Below, one piece after another: positions 26,800 to 37,362 of a DNA stretch of 64,000 bases. The stretch lies in the NCBI RefSeq assembly GCF_001426665.1, contig NZ_LMEY01000001.1:809000-872999 (forward strand), given 5' to 3'. The translations under genes were made by a program, and so were the position numbers. Under the pieces are notes generated by a model that saw nothing but the letters and a program-made list of their open reading frames with translations, was not told where the DNA came from and made no database searches. How positions within the stretch are numbered: position 1 is the first letter of the stretch; each line of letters opens with the position of its first letter. This DNA comes from Rhizobium sp. Root1334. GTDB taxonomy: Bacteria > Pseudomonadota > Alphaproteobacteria > Rhizobiales > Rhizobiaceae.

Positions 26800-27731
26800 A
26801 AACAGGTAGCGACCTTATCCATATCGATATCGGCGTCTGCACCTATCGACGCCCGGAACTCGAACAGACGCTGCGCTCGCTGGGCGGCATTGCCGTGCCT
26901 GAAAACGCTCAGATCCGCATCATCGTGGCTGATAATGACGACACACCGAGTGCGAAAGCGCGGGTAGACGCCTTGCGTGCCGTCATTCCTCACGAGATCG
27001 CCTACGTTCATTGCCCGGCTTCCAATATCTCGATCGCCCGCAATGCGTGCCTCGACAATGCCAGGGGAGATTTCCTGGCATTCATCGACGATGACGAGAC
27101 GGCGAGCTCGGACTGGATTGCCCGGTTGATCGAGACGGCGCAGGCAGGCCATGCAGATGCTGTGCTCGGTCCGGTAAAGGCCACGTACGGTACGGATGCG
27201 CCGGGCTGGATGCAGCGCGGCGACTTTCATTCGACATTTCCGGTGTGGGTCGGCGGCCGGATCATCACCGGCTATACCTGCAATGTTCTACTTCGCCTTG
27301 CCGCGCCTTCGCTTGCCGGACGCCGCTTCAACCTGGCGCTTGGCCGCAGTGGGGGCGAGGACACAGAGTTCTTTACCCATATGCACCGCATGGGCGGAAA
27401 AATCGCCTATGCGCCAGAGGCCTGGGTTGAAGAACCGGTGCCGGCTAAACGCGCGGCCTTTTCCTGGCTTGCCAAGCGAAAATTCCGCTTCGGCCAGACG
27501 CATGGCCGGCTGATCGATGACGGGACAGGCGCTGTGGGCAAAATCCGCCAACTGGCGCTTGCGGCGGCAAAGTCCGGTTTCTGCGCGCTGGCCAGCGCCA
27601 TTCTGTTCTTCTCTTCCGTTCGCCGTAACCGGTACGCCCTGCGCGCTTGCATGCATGCGGGGGTCGCCGTCGGGCTTCTCGGTGTCCGGGAGATCGAGCA
27701 GTACGGCGCAGCGGAAGCAAGGACGTCCTGA
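26796..27731 (+). CDS. exoM: Glucosyltransferase ExoM
   Basis: A 311-residue GT2 enzyme with DIGVCTYRRPELEQTLRSL at the start, IIVADNDDTPSA, ISIARNACLDNARGDFLAFIDDDE (metal site) and a C-terminal hydrophobic helix near 265-290. ExoM adds the fourth sugar (beta-1,4 glucose) in S. meliloti. Its ATG overlaps the exoA stop, and its TGA shares one base with the exoO ATG (TGATG), indicating translational coupling through this part of the operon. Confidence 0.9.
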   Translation: MKTGSDLIHIDIGVCTYRRPELEQTLRSLGGIAVPENAQIRIIVADNDDTPSAKARVDALRAVIPHEIAYVHCPASNISIARNACLDNARGDFLAFIDDDETASSDWIARLIETAQAGHADAVLGPVKATYGTDAPGWMQRGDFHSTFPVWVGGRIITGYTCNVLLRLAAPSLAGRRFNLALGRSGGEDTEFFTHMHRMGGKIAYAPEAWVEEPVPAKRAAFSWLAKRKFRFGQTHGRLIDDGTGAVGKIRQLALAAAKSGFCALASAILFFSSVRRNRYALRACMHAGVAVGLLGVREIEQYGAAEARTS

Positions 27732-28747
27732 TGGACCAGCAACTCCAGGCGACATTCATCATTGCAGCCTTCAAGGCGCAGGACACGATCGAGCGCGCTA
27801 TCGACAGCGCGCTCGCCCAGACCGGTGTCAGCGTCGAAGTCATCGTCATCGACGATTGTTCGCCAGATGACACGGCCGAGATCGTCGATGCCTATACCGA
27901 TCCGCGCGTCCGGCTGATCCGGCTTGAAAAGAACCGCGGTCCCGGCGGCGCCCGCAACGCAGGCCTTGCCGCCGCGCGGGGGACGTGGATCGTCATTCTG
28001 GATTCAGACGATGCGGTTTCGCCGGACCGCACCGCGCGCATGATCGCGCGGGCCAAGGCCGCCAACGCCCAGATCGTCGTCGACAATGTCGATGTCGTGC
28101 CGCTCGACGGCCAGATGAAGCGGATGTTCGAAGGGACCGATCTGGCCGCAATGGAAACGCTGACGCTTCCGGCTTTCATCGGCTCGAACGTGCTGTTTAA
28201 GTCTGAGCACAATTACGGCTACATGAAACCAGCCTTCGAGCGCCGGTTCCTTGAAGAGCATGGCTTGCGTTTCGACGAAAGCCTGCCGATCGGCGAGGAT
28301 TATCTGCTTCTGGCATCGGCGCTTGCAAAGGGCGGCCGCTGCGCCGTCGAGCCAACAGCCGGCTATACCTACTATATCCGCAGCGGATCGATTTCCCGGG
28401 TGTTGAAGCTGCACCAGGTGGACGCGATGCTGGCAGCCGATGCCGCGTTTCTCGAAAGCAACCGGCTGGATGCGGCTTCGATGGCAGCGCAAGCCCGGCG
28501 TCACCGCAGCATGGAGGACGCCCGGTCCTTCATCATCTTGGTCGATCAGATCAAAGCACGCTCTCTTTTCGGCGCGGTCAAGACCGTGTGGAAAAATCCG
28601 GCGGCAGTCTGGCATCTGCGGATGCCCATTGCCGTCAGACTGCGGCGCCTGGCGGCGCCGTTCACTGCAATTCACTCTTTCGGTCCCCCGCCGGAAACGA
28701 TGAATAGAACCACTCCGGGCAACAGCCCGCACAAGAGCAAAGGATAG
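27731..28747 (+). CDS. exoO: Glucosyltransferase ExoO
   Basis: A 338-residue GT2 enzyme: [44 protein letters not shown] and the metal-binding LDSDD near residue 95. It resembles ExoU in its second half ([22 protein letters not shown]), in line with both enzymes making beta-1,6 links. ExoO adds the fifth sugar. I start at 27731, where the ATG overlaps the exoM stop; upstream in-frame starts would intrude 84 bases into exoM. Confidence 0.9.
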   Translation: MDQQLQATFIIAAFKAQDTIERAIDSALAQTGVSVEVIVIDDCSPDDTAEIVDAYTDPRVRLIRLEKNRGPGGARNAGLAAARGTWIVILDSDDAVSPDRTARMIARAKAANAQIVVDNVDVVPLDGQMKRMFEGTDLAAMETLTLPAFIGSNVLFKSEHNYGYMKPAFERRFLEEHGLRFDESLPIGEDYLLLASALAKGGRCAVEPTAGYTYYIRSGSISRVLKLHQVDAMLAADAAFLESNRLDAASMAAQARRHRSMEDARSFIILVDQIKARSLFGAVKTVWKNPAAVWHLRMPIAVRLRRLAAPFTAIHSFGPPPETMNRTTPGNSPHKSKG

Positions 28748-28751
28748 TTCT

Positions 28752-29657
28752 ATGGCTCCTATCAGACCCGTTCGCAAAGCCGTAATTCCAGTCGCCGGAA
28801 ACGGCACCCGGTTTCTGCCGGCAACCAAGGCGATGCCGAAGGAAATGCTGACCATCGTCGACAGACCCGTCGTGCAATATGCCGTCGAGGAAGCCATGCA
28901 GGCCGGTATCGAGCACATCGTGTTCGTGACCGGCCGCAACAAGCAGGCGATCGAGGACCATTTTGACGATGTACCGGAGCTGATCTCGTCCTTGACGCGT
29001 TCAGGCAAGGATGCCCAGCTTTCCGAATTGGCGCGCATGCTTCCGGCTGCCGGCTCCGTCAGCTTCACCCGCCAGCAGGCGCCGCTTGGCCTTGGCCACG
29101 CAGTCTGGTGCGCCCGCGACCTGATCGGCGACGAGCCGTTTGCCCTGCTGCTGCCGGACATGATTTCCTACGGTGCCCGCGGCTGCATGGCCGGCCTGAT
29201 GGAGCTGTATAACGATGTCGGCGGCAACGTCGTCGCCGTCGAACAGTGCGCGCTCGAGGAAACCTCGAAATACGGCATCGTCGGCATGGGCGAGCAAACG
29301 CGGCATGGATTTGAAGTGACGCAGATGGTCGAAAAGCCACCCGTCGCCGAGGCACCGTCAACCTACTACCTGAACGGCCGCTATATCCTCCAGCCGGAGA
29401 TCTTCTCGATCCTCGCCCATCAGCAGCGCGGCGCCGGCAACGAGATCCAGCTGACCGACGGCATGCTGCGCCTGTCGGCAGACCAATCGTTCCACGCCCA
29501 TCCCTACGAAGGCCGGACCTTCGATTGCGGTTCCAAGCAAGGCTTCATCGAGGCGAACGTCGCCTTCGCGCTGGCGCGCGCCGACATTGGCAATCTGGTG
29601 TTCGAATCCGTCCGCGAGATGGTTCTGTCGCACGAACAATCGATGCAGGCTGCGTGA
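28752..29657 (+). CDS. exoN: UTP-glucose-1-phosphate uridylyltransferase ExoN
   Basis: A 301-residue nucleotidyltransferase (GalU family) making UDP-glucose. It has the N-terminal [25 protein letters not shown] signature, followed by [19 protein letters not shown] and MVEKPPV motifs. It supplies the donor for all the glucose additions in the cluster. It begins 4 bases after the exoO stop. The gap to exoP (109 bases) contains a 9-bp hairpin. Confidence 0.94.
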   Translation: MAPIRPVRKAVIPVAGNGTRFLPATKAMPKEMLTIVDRPVVQYAVEEAMQAGIEHIVFVTGRNKQAIEDHFDDVPELISSLTRSGKDAQLSELARMLPAAGSVSFTRQQAPLGLGHAVWCARDLIGDEPFALLLPDMISYGARGCMAGLMELYNDVGGNVVAVEQCALEETSKYGIVGMGEQTRHGFEVTQMVEKPPVAEAPSTYYLNGRYILQPEIFSILAHQQRGAGNEIQLTDGMLRLSADQSFHAHPYEGRTFDCGSKQGFIEANVAFALARADIGNLVFESVREMVLSHEQSMQAA

Positions 29658-29700
29658 AAACAATGATTATTCAGTGACTTGATGAAACTGGAAGACCTGG

Positions 29701-29729
29701 TCTCACCCCTGCCGCGTTTTGGGGTGAGA
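29701..29729 (+). terminator. Hairpin between exoN and exoP
   Basis: TCTCACCCC (29701-29709) pairs perfectly with GGGGTGAGA (29721-29729) across an 11-base loop. It has no U-run after it, so partial termination or mRNA stabilisation between exoN and exoP is as likely as full termination. Confidence 0.45.
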
Positions 29730-29766
29730 ACCAACCACGAAAAAGTACCCGGAGACCAGACGGCCC

Positions 29767-32109
29767 ATGAATCAAAGACCTCTTCCGTTGAACACCGTTC
29801 CATCGCTGAAAGGCGATGAGTCCGACACGTTCATCGATCTGAACCGGCTGACCGCAATCGCGTTTCGCCGTTCAAGGGTCGTGGCCCTCTGCGTTGTTCT
29901 CTGCTTCATGCTCGGCGTGGCATATCTGGTGTTCGCGACACCGGTCTACACCTCGCAGACGCAAATCCTGCTCGACGAAAACCTGTCTAAATATGCAGAG
30001 GAAGCGCCATCGCCCCAGAGCGCCCAACAGGCCGACACCCAGCTTTCCAGCGCGGTCGAAATCCTGAAATCGGGCGAATTGGCACTTCGCGTTACCGACG
30101 CGGAAAATCTCGGTGAAAACGAAACCGTTCTCAACCCGCCGCGGTCGTTGATGTCAACGGTGAAAGCAGCTGTCAAATCCCTTACTGGCATGTTCAGTTC
30201 AGGGCCGGAGATTTCCGAAGCGGCGGCACGCAACGGCAAGCGGGAAACCGCCGCCGCATATATCCAGCAGGGCCTGACGGTCGAGCGGGTAGCGCGAAGC
30301 TCCGTCGTGGCGGTGTCCTACAAATCCACCGATCCGAAACTCGCAGCAACCATTACCCGCGCCTATGCCAATGCCTATCTGACCGACCAGCTGAACGCGA
30401 ACTTCGACGCTACCGAGCGCGCTTCCGTCTGGCTCCAGGAACGCCTGACCGACCTTGGCCAGCGCGCGCAGGCAGCATCGCTCGAGGCCGAGAAGTTCAA
30501 GGCTGACAATGGCCTGACCTCGACACGCGGTGAGCTGATGTCGGAGCAGCAACTGTCCGACCTCAACAGCCAGCTGATTGTTGCGCAGGCCGACAGCGCC
30601 AGCGCCTCCGCCCGCTACAACCAGTTCAAGTCTATCATCGACCAGGGCGCCGAAAACGCGGTGAACAACGCGACGATTTCGTCAAACCAGACCGACAATT
30701 CGGTCATTCAAGACCTGCGGACGCGCTATCTGGCCATCAGCAAGCGCGAGCAGGCCGTCACGCAGAATTTCAGCGCCGATCACCCCCAGGCCGTCAGCCT
30801 GCGGGCGGAGAAGACCGAACTTGCCGGTCAGATCTTCCGGGAATTGCAGCAGATAACCAGCAGCTACCGCAACGAGTTCGAAGTCGCCCAATCTCGCGAG
30901 GCTTCCCTGCGCAAGAGTATCAAAGGTGTGGTCGGCAACAATTCCGAGGCCAACCGGTCGCTGGTGCAATTGCGCGGGCTCGAACAGCGTGCGACGGCCC
31001 TGAAGACACTTTACGAATCCTATCTCGGGCGCTTCGAGGAAGCAGCCCAGCAACGCTCATTCCCGATTGCAAAGGCCCGCATTATCTCCGATGCCGGAGT
31101 GCCAGTCTCGCCATCCAGCCCGAAACGGACGATGGTGCTTGCACTCTCCATCGTACTGGGCTTCATGCTGGGCGCTGTCATTGCCGGCCTGCAGGAATTC
31201 CGCGAGCGATTCTTCCGGCTGGAGGAAGACATCAGATCGGTTCTCGGACACAAGTCACTCGGCTACCTGCCGCTGATCGGCAAGAAGACCGTCAGCATGT
31301 GGAGCAAGACACGGGAGCGTCTTTCCAAATCGGAACAGGATAAGGCGGACAAGCCGGCTGACGCCGACGTGCCGCTGAACCGCATGACACGGATTGCCGT
31401 CGACGCACCGCGATCGGCGTTTGCCGAAACACTCCGCAATGCCAAGCTTGCCAGCGACGTTATCCTGCAGGGCCGCCCCAACCGCGTTATCGGTGTCGTC
31501 TCGGCGCTGCCGGGTGAAGGCAAATCGACGATCGCCGCGAATTTTGCCGGGCTGCTTGCGGCCAGCGGTAAACGGACGCTTCTGATCGACGCCGACATCC
31601 GCAACCCGGCGATCAGCAAGATGATTTCGCCAGCCCCGAAAACTGGATTGGTGGATGCTGTCCTGGGCGAAGAAGAATGGACGTCGGCGCTCAGGGTCGA
31701 CCCGCAGACCCGGCTGGCGATCCTGCCGATCGCACCGCGCGACCATCTCTACCATACCAACGAGCTGCTTGCCTCGCAGGGCATGGAGACGCTGATTGCC
31801 AATGCCCGCAAGAGTTTTGATTATGTCATCGTCGATCTGGCGCCGCTGGCTCCGGTTATCGACGCCAAGGCATTCTCGCCCTTTGCCGACGGTTTCCTGA
31901 TGGTCATCGAATGGGGCAAGACGCCTGCCCGTCTGGTTCGGGACGTGCTGCATTCCGATCCGCAATTCAACGCCAAGATCCTGGGCGTCATACTCAACAA
32001 GACGGATATGGACGAGCTTGGAAAATACAGCGATTTCGGCGCGGCGGAAAAATACCGCAAGAGCTATGAGAGCTACTATATCGAGCAGCCATTCAAGGCT
32101 GCGCGCTGA
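29767..32109 (+). CDS. exoP: Chain-length determinant and tyrosine kinase ExoP
   Basis: A 780-residue bacterial tyrosine kinase (BY-kinase) of the Wzc/ExoP type. It has two membrane helices (about residues 35-60 and 455-478) around a periplasmic coiled-coil domain. The proline-rich motif VSPSSPKR comes just before the second helix. The cytoplasmic kinase has Walker A LPGEGKST near 580-587, Walker A' LLIDADIRNP, and a tyrosine cluster at the C-terminus (KYRKSYESYYIEQ) for autophosphorylation. It governs polymer length and export with ExoQ and ExoF. It ends in a hairpin shared with the convergent small gene. Confidence 0.94.
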   Translation: MNQRPLPLNTVPSLKGDESDTFIDLNRLTAIAFRRSRVVALCVVLCFMLGVAYLVFATPVYTSQTQILLDENLSKYAEEAPSPQSAQQADTQLSSAVEILKSGELALRVTDAENLGENETVLNPPRSLMSTVKAAVKSLTGMFSSGPEISEAAARNGKRETAAAYIQQGLTVERVARSSVVAVSYKSTDPKLAATITRAYANAYLTDQLNANFDATERASVWLQERLTDLGQRAQAASLEAEKFKADNGLTSTRGELMSEQQLSDLNSQLIVAQADSASASARYNQFKSIIDQGAENAVNNATISSNQTDNSVIQDLRTRYLAISKREQAVTQNFSADHPQAVSLRAEKTELAGQIFRELQQITSSYRNEFEVAQSREASLRKSIKGVVGNNSEANRSLVQLRGLEQRATALKTLYESYLGRFEEAAQQRSFPIAKARIISDAGVPVSPSSPKRTMVLALSIVLGFMLGAVIAGLQEFRERFFRLEEDIRSVLGHKSLGYLPLIGKKTVSMWSKTRERLSKSEQDKADKPADADVPLNRMTRIAVDAPRSAFAETLRNAKLASDVILQGRPNRVIGVVSALPGEGKSTIAANFAGLLAASGKRTLLIDADIRNPAISKMISPAPKTGLVDAVLGEEEWTSALRVDPQTRLAILPIAPRDHLYHTNELLASQGMETLIANARKSFDYVIVDLAPLAPVIDAKAFSPFADGFLMVIEWGKTPARLVRDVLHSDPQFNAKILGVILNKTDMDELGKYSDFGAAEKYRKSYESYYIEQPFKAAR

Positions 32110-32126
32110 GGGATTTTCCTCAGCGC
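32103..32126. terminator. Hairpin at the convergent ends of exoP and a small gene
   Basis: GCGCTGAGG (32103-32111) pairs with CCTCAGCGC (32118-32126) across GATTTT. The left arm contains the exoP stop and the right arm the stop of the leftward gene. Like the exoU/exoV hairpin it lacks a U-run. Confidence 0.55.
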
Positions 32127-32344
32127 AGACCGGGCTGGCGCTCCGCGTCCAGCCCGAAGACCGCCACAAGCGCCATCAGAACAACCACCATCGCAATCGC
32201 GGCGGTGCAAACAGCATAGACGATCAGGTACTCCAGAAGGCAGGGCAGAAAAAGCAACACCCGGACAGCGACGGGTTGCGAGCGTGCCCAACCACCCATG
32301 CCGTTTCTCATGTAATTTTCGAAACGATGCGTGACGCTCGACAT
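32120..32344 (-). CDS. Small membrane protein convergent with exoP
   Basis: About 74 residues, starting MSSVTHRFENYMRNGMGGWA, then two closely spaced hydrophobic segments (VLLFLPCLLEYLIVYAV and TAAIAMVVVLMALVAVFGL). GGAGCGATCAGCC lies before the chosen ATG at 32344; a start at 32362 is also possible. I do not recognise a family. It stands alone between exoP and the oxygenase gene, so a role in polysaccharide export is only a guess from position. Confidence 0.5.
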   Translation of the reverse strand: MSSVTHRFENYMRNGMGGWARSQPVAVRVLLFLPCLLEYLIVYAVCTAAIAMVVVLMALVAVFGLDAERQPGLR

Positions 32345-32466
32345 GGCTGATCGCTCCATTAATCTTAAGATAAAATTTACCAAAGATGATGGAGCCAGGC
32401 AACCGATACCCGCCTTTAAATCCAATAGGAGCCTGCGCTTTGTGAGGTTTCGCGTCGCATCGCAAC

Positions 32467-33213
32467 CTATCTGGCGTCATGAAAAATAATGCCGGCGGTG
32501 TGGCGCATGCCTGAGCGAATGCGGCTGACCCCGTGGCGCAGATTGACCCGGTAATTGCCTCTTGAGCCCTGAACCGGCCGATTGTGAACAGCGAATGCCA
32601 CTGCATCGCCCTGACGCAACGGCACGACCTCTGCGCGGCTCTGCATGCGCGGGCGCTGCTCCGTCAACACAAACTCGCCGCCGGTGAAATCCTCGCCAGG
32701 CTCCGAGAGCAGGATCGCCACCTGGATCGGGAAGGCAAGATCGCCATAGAGATCCTGATGCAGGCAATTGAAATCACCCGGGACATATTGCAGCAAAAGC
32801 GGTGTTGGCCGGGCTTGGCCTGCATCGTGGCACTGCTGGAGAAACGCTGCATGCCCGGAAGGATAGCGTTCAGCTATGCCCATGCGCTCGTTCCACGCAT
32901 TGGCGACGTCGGAAAGGCGGGGATAAAGCGCACTGCGCAAATCCCCAATGAGATCCGGCAACGGATATTTGAAATAGCGATACTCGCCCTTGCCAAAACC
33001 GTGACGGGCCATGTGGATATGGCTGCGGAAGTGTTGTTCCTCCGGGTAGAGCCCGGCAATCTGCCGGCATTCCTCGGGGAGTAATAGCTTCTCAATGACC
33101 ACGCACCCGAAGCCGTTGAGTTCTTTGTCGAGGTGGTTCCAGTCATACCCGGCGATACGCGCCTCGGCGGACAGTGCTGAAGAAACCGGCGGGGTTTTCG
33201 AATAGACATTCAT
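32467..33213 (-). CDS. 2-oxoglutarate/Fe(II)-dependent oxygenase
   Basis: A 248-residue double-stranded beta-helix oxygenase. The iron-binding triad is visible as H-x-D in CLHQDLYGD and a distal histidine in VNLRHGVSR, with a following arginine (MRHTAGIIFHDA) for the 2-oxoglutarate carboxylate. TGGEFVLTEQRPR fits the core strand pattern of the prolyl-4-hydroxylase-like family. The substrate is unknown; relatives act on proteins or alkylated bases. It lies 123 bases downstream of bioZ in the same direction, so it may be read with the biotin operon. Confidence 0.82.
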   Translation of the reverse strand: MNVYSKTPPVSSALSAEARIAGYDWNHLDKELNGFGCVVIEKLLLPEECRQIAGLYPEEQHFRSHIHMARHGFGKGEYRYFKYPLPDLIGDLRSALYPRLSDVANAWNERMGIAERYPSGHAAFLQQCHDAGQARPTPLLLQYVPGDFNCLHQDLYGDLAFPIQVAILLSEPGEDFTGGEFVLTEQRPRMQSRAEVVPLRQGDAVAFAVHNRPVQGSRGNYRVNLRHGVSRIRSGMRHTAGIIFHDAR

Positions 33214-33336
33214 GACAGAGCCTCCAAGATTCTCGTGTGACAGCGAAGCTTCTTGAATGACGGTTAGGCAGGCTGGCCGCCACCCGTTTCCTGCACGGCT
33301 TCGTTTCGGCTGCGCAGAGAAACGGTAAGATTTAGC

Positions 33337-34347
33337 TTACATTCCGACGACACAGGCTCCGCCTGTCAATCCCGCTCCTGCCGCCGTCAGGAGCAATTTC
33401 TCTCCGGGCAAAACGGGCGCCACTTGATGGGCGAGCGATAAGGAAAGCGGGATGGTGGCAGCGGAGGAGTTTCCGTATTCGCCGATCGTGCGGACGGTCC
33501 TTTCAAGTGCGATACCGAGATCGTGACAGACGGCATCGAATATACGGACATTGGCCTGATGCGGAATGAACCGGTGGATATCCGTCACGTCGATCCCGGC
33601 GTCATCGAGCGCCCGGCGCGCGCAACCGCTCATCATCCCGACCGCCTGCGTGAACATTTCGCGCCCATCGCGCATCGTCATCAGGCAATCCTGTGCGTCG
33701 ACATCCGCCGCGAAGGGACGGTTGCTGCCACCGGCCGGAATGGAGATCAGATCGTAGCGGCTCCCATCTGCGGCGAGATCGACACCGAGCAGTCCCGTTT
33801 CCTCATCACGCGCGGGCATCAAAACGACCGCGCCGGCAGCGTCGGCAAACAGAACGGAGCTCGCCCGCTCGGCAGGATTGATCCGGCGACTGAGAATATT
33901 GGCGGCAACCACCAGCACCGGTCGGCCATGCGCGCGAACAAAGCCATCGGCGAGCGTCAACGCATAGAGGAAACCGGAGCACGCCCCGGCGAGATCGATA
34001 GCGCCGGAATTCACCAACCCGAGGCGATGAGCGAGCAGCGGTGCCGATGGCGGCAACAGATGATCGGGCGTCGAGGTGGCGAGTAGCGTCAATGCGATGT
34101 CTTCCCGCAAGATGCCAGCGTCTTCGATTGCGGCCTCGCCTGCCCGTGCCGCAAGCCCGGACAGGGTATCGCTGGGTTCGGCCCAGTAACGCGTCCTGAT
34201 CCCGGTCCGGCGCTCGATCCAGCCCGGTTCAAGACCGAGGCTGCCCTCTATTTCGGCGTTTTCGACACAGCGCCCCGGCACGCTGTGACCGAAACCGGCA
34301 AGCCGGGACGAGCGGGCGCCTCTCACAGGCGGCCCGCTGCGAACCAT
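33337..34347 (-). CDS. bioZ: Beta-ketoacyl-ACP synthase III-like pimeloyl precursor enzyme BioZ
   Basis: A 336-residue FabH-type thiolase-fold enzyme with the Cys-His-Asn triad: C123 in AGACSGF, H263 in IPHQAN and N293 in EYGNSS. In Agrobacterium and Brucella, BioZ bypasses BioC/BioH by condensing an acyl-CoA (reported as glutaryl-CoA) with malonyl-ACP to begin the pimeloyl chain. The last gene of bioBFDAZ; its ATG at 34347 overlaps the end of bioA by 25 bases. A GTG at 34326 that overlaps the bioA stop is an alternative start. Confidence 0.92.
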   Translation of the reverse strand: MVRSGPPVRGARSSRLAGFGHSVPGRCVENAEIEGSLGLEPGWIERRTGIRTRYWAEPSDTLSGLAARAGEAAIEDAGILREDIALTLLATSTPDHLLPPSAPLLAHRLGLVNSGAIDLAGACSGFLYALTLADGFVRAHGRPVLVVAANILSRRINPAERASSVLFADAAGAVVLMPARDEETGLLGVDLAADGSRYDLISIPAGGSNRPFAADVDAQDCLMTMRDGREMFTQAVGMMSGCARRALDDAGIDVTDIHRFIPHQANVRIFDAVCHDLGIALERTVRTIGEYGNSSAATIPLSLSLAHQVAPVLPGEKLLLTAAGAGLTGGACVVGM

Positions 34348-35588
34348 GCCGCTGCCTCGTCAATCGCATCATAGGCCCGGTCAAGGTCGGTGGCAGCGAC
34401 ACAATAGGGCGGCATCAGATAGATCACGTTGCCGAGCGGCCGGATCAGCAGTTTGCGCACACGGAAGAAGGCCCTGAGCTTCGGGCCAACCTCTGACAGA
34501 TAGCCTCCGGCTGGCACTGTGAGATCAAGCGCGGTGATCGTCCCGGTCTGGCGGACATTGCTAAAGCGCCGATCCGACTCAAAGCGGGCCAACCTCTCCG
34601 TTTGCATGACCTCCAGCGACCGGATGCGCTCGCGAACCGGCTCGTTTTCCCAGACAGCCAGATTGGCGACCGCGGCGGCACAGGCAATCGGGTTGGCGGT
34701 GTAGGAGCTGGAATGGAAAAATGTCTTCCGGCGGTCGGCCGAAAGATGCGCCTCAAAAATCTCGGCCGTGCACAAAGTTGCCGCCAAGGGCAGCGCGCCA
34801 CCAGTCAAACCCTTGGAGGTGCACAGGATATCCGGTGCTACACCGGCCTGTTCGCAGGCAAAGACAGTGCCGGTGCGCCCCCAACCGGTCATCACTTCAT
34901 CGGCGATCAACAAAGTGCCGTGGCGTTCGGCGATCCGCTTCAACTCGCTGAGAACCGAGGCGGGATAGGTGAGCATACCGCCTGCCCCGAGGATGAGCGG
35001 CTCGATCAGCAAGGCGGCCACATCTCCCGTCGCACAGAACCGCTCGAAGGCATCCAGCGTCTCTTGTTCGCGGCCGGGCCTGGGGAACGGCAGGCGATCG
35101 ACGCCGAACAGCATCGGCTCGTAGGCCGCATTGAAGACACCACGTTCGCCAGCCGACATCGTGCCGATCGTGTCGCCGTGATAGCCATGTTCCAACACGC
35201 AGATACGGCGGCGCTGGGCGCCGGAATTGTGGAAGAAGCCGAGGGCCATTTTCAACGCGACTTCGACGCAGGTCGAGCCGCTGTCGGAATAGAACGCGTG
35301 CGAGAGCCCCCGCGGTGCGACCCGCAACAGGCCGCGCGCCAGCTCTTCGGCTGGTTCATGGGTGTATTCAGCGAATATGATCTGGTCGTAGGTTTCGCAT
35401 GCCGCCTGGATCGCCGCCGTGATCGCCGGGTGGCGGTGACCATGCGTGATCACCCACCAGGAAGATATGGCGTCGAGAATACGCGCGCCGCTGTCATCGG
35501 TCAGGTACGCGCCGCCGGTCTGGACAATGCGTTTCATCGCAGGTTCCAGCGCGTGCTGGGTGAAAGGGTGCCAGACTGGAGAACTCAT
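34323..35588 (-). CDS. bioA: Adenosylmethionine-8-amino-7-oxononanoate aminotransferase BioA
   Basis: A 421-residue PLP-dependent class III aminotransferase that converts KAPA to DAPA using S-adenosylmethionine. The start [12 protein letters not shown] is typical of Bio[15 protein letters not shown] binds the cofactor phosphate, [12 protein letters not shown] contains the PLP-contacting aspartate, and the Schiff-base lysine lies in [10 protein letters not shown] (about K259). Its ATG overlaps the bioD stop by four bases. Confidence 0.95.
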   Translation of the reverse strand: MSSPVWHPFTQHALEPAMKRIVQTGGAYLTDDSGARILDAISSWWVITHGHRHPAITAAIQAACETYDQIIFAEYTHEPAEELARGLLRVAPRGLSHAFYSDSGSTCVEVALKMALGFFHNSGAQRRRICVLEHGYHGDTIGTMSAGERGVFNAAYEPMLFGVDRLPFPRPGREQETLDAFERFCATGDVAALLIEPLILGAGGMLTYPASVLSELKRIAERHGTLLIADEVMTGWGRTGTVFACEQAGVAPDILCTSKGLTGGALPLAATLCTAEIFEAHLSADRRKTFFHSSSYTANPIACAAAVANLAVWENEPVRERIRSLEVMQTERLARFESDRRFSNVRQTGTITALDLTVPAGGYLSEVGPKLRAFFRVRKLLIRPLGNVIYLMPPYCVAATDLDRAYDAIDEAAAWFAAGRL

Positions 35589-36220
35589 GCCATTTTCTCC
35601 CGGAACGCGGAGAGTTGAAAGTTGTCGCGAAATACCTGGTGCAACGCATCTGGCGTCAACGGATCGAGACGCGGCAAGCGTCCGAGAATAAGCACCTTGC
35701 CCATCGCCGCGATGATCCGCTGGGTTTCGGCCTGCTCATCACCGATGAAGGCGACGCCGAAAATGGGAACGGCTCGGTGGCGCAGTGCTTCCAACGACAG
35801 GAGCGTGTGATTGATCGTTCCGAGCCCCGTACGGGCGCAGAGGATGACCGGGATCTGCCAACGCGCGAAGACATCGGCAAAGACGACCGTTTCTGTGAGC
35901 GGCACCAGCAGGCCGCCCGCACCCTCGATGACCAGAGGCACGGCTGTCTCCGGTGGCGTGATCCGCTCCGGGTCGATCTCGACATCGTCCAGCCGGGCCG
36001 CAAGATGAGGCGAGGCCGGTGTTTGCAACCTGTAAGTCTCGGGCAGGATACGGTCCGGCGGCAGGCGGCCGAGCCGATGGACGACCTGACTGTCCGTCTC
36101 CTCATCCAGTCCCGATTGCACCGGTTTCCAATAATAACCGCCAAGTGCCGCCGCCAGTGCGGCGGAAAACACCGTCTTGCCGATGCCGGTATCTGTGCCT
36201 GTCACCACGAAACGCCTCAT
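35585..36220 (-). CDS. bioD: Dethiobiotin synthetase BioD
   Basis: A 211-residue ATP-dependent carboxylase that closes the ureido ring of dethiobiotin. It shows the P-loop GTDTGIGKT at residues 8-16, a basic patch WKPVQSG near residue 32, and [15 protein letters not shown] [13 protein letters not shown] in the middle. The length is normal for BioD. It is coupled by four-base overlaps to bioF upstream and bioA downstream. Confidence 0.95.
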   Translation of the reverse strand: MRRFVVTGTDTGIGKTVFSAALAAALGGYYWKPVQSGLDEETDSQVVHRLGRLPPDRILPETYRLQTPASPHLAARLDDVEIDPERITPPETAVPLVIEGAGGLLVPLTETVVFADVFARWQIPVILCARTGLGTINHTLLSLEALRHRAVPIFGVAFIGDEQAETQRIIAAMGKVLILGRLPRLDPLTPDALHQVFRDNFQLSAFREKMA

Positions 36221-37362
36221 GGTTTTTCCTCTGTCATTATGGCCGCCAGCCGAGTGAACATGCGGCTTATCGTTGGCCGGTCGACATTCAGCGTGATGGC
36301 GATGCGCAGCCTTGCCGTGCCTTCCGGCACCGTCGGCGGCCGGATGGCGCGGATATCAAAACCTTCCGCCCGCATGCGCGCCGCAACCCGGACGGCGCTT
36401 CCATTGTCGCCGATCAGAACCGGCAGGATTTGCGATCCGCTGCCGGCGACGCCGAGTTTCGCGGTCAGTTCGGCATTGGCGAAATTGCGCAGTTCGTCGA
36501 AATCGGTGCGGCGCTGCGGTTCATCCACCAGCGCCCGCAAGGCTTCGCGGACCGCAGCCGCCATCAGCGGCGACGGCGCGGTCGAATAAATGAAACCTCG
36601 CGCCCGGTTGACCAGGTAATCGCAAAGTACTGCGCTTGCGCCGAGCAGCGCGCCGGAGACGCCAAGCGCCTTGCCGCAGGTGTGAAGGACGATGACATTG
36701 GATCGGTTTTTCAATTCGGCAGCAAAGCCGCGGCCATCGGGACCGAAGACGCCAGTTGCATGGGCTTCATCGATCACCAGAAAACCGCCGTGCTTTTCGG
36801 CAAGGGCCGCAAGTTCCGTCAGCGGCGCACGATCGCCATCCATCGAATAAAGACTTTCCACGGCAATCCACGGATGGCCGGTTCCACCCTGACTGCGCCA
36901 CTGTTCGATCGCCTGCGCAAAGGATCCAACGTCATTGTGGGCAGCGGCCGCAGTCTGCGCCTTGCCGGCCAAAATGCCTTCATGGGCGCTGGCATGTACC
37001 AGAGCGTCATAGACGACGAGATCGCCTCGCTGCGGCAGCGTCGAGAAAAGTGCCACGTTCGCGGCATAACCGCTGCCGAAATAGAGGACACGCTCTGCTC
37101 CGAAGAAGGAGGCCGCCTCAGCCTCCAGCGCTTCGTGCTCCGGGTGATTGCCGCGCAGCAGCCGGGAACCGCCAGCCCCCGTTGGAACGCCGCGCTGAAG
37201 GGCAAACGCAATCGCTTTCGCCAGCCGCGCCGATCCGGCAAGCGCCAGATAATCGTTCGAACTTAAATCAGCCCCGGCCTGCGGGACCAACATGCGCCGC
37301 CTGCCCTTCCGCTCCAGCCCCGCCAGAGTGGTTTCATAACGGGCAAGGCCCTGATCCATCAT
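36217..37362 (-). CDS. bioF: 8-amino-7-oxononanoate synthase BioF
   Basis: A 381-residue PLP enzyme of the alpha-oxoamine synthase family, joining L-alanine and pimeloyl-ACP/CoA to KAPA. The glycine-rich stretch [29 protein letters not shown] (PLP-ring aspartate and histidine) and the Schiff-base lysine in HTCGKALG (about K231) are present. It overlaps bioB and bioD by four bases each, a compact operon. Confidence 0.95.
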   Translation of the reverse strand: MMDQGLARYETTLAGLERKGRRRMLVPQAGADLSSNDYLALAGSARLAKAIAFALQRGVPTGAGGSRLLRGNHPEHEALEAEAASFFGAERVLYFGSGYAANVALFSTLPQRGDLVVYDALVHASAHEGILAGKAQTAAAAHNDVGSFAQAIEQWRSQGGTGHPWIAVESLYSMDGDRAPLTELAALAEKHGGFLVIDEAHATGVFGPDGRGFAAELKNRSNVIVLHTCGKALGVSGALLGASAVLCDYLVNRARGFIYSTAPSPLMAAAVREALRALVDEPQRRTDFDELRNFANAELTAKLGVAGSGSQILPVLIGDNGSAVRVAARMRAEGFDIRAIRPPTVPEGTARLRIAITLNVDRPTISRMFTRLAAIMTEEKP

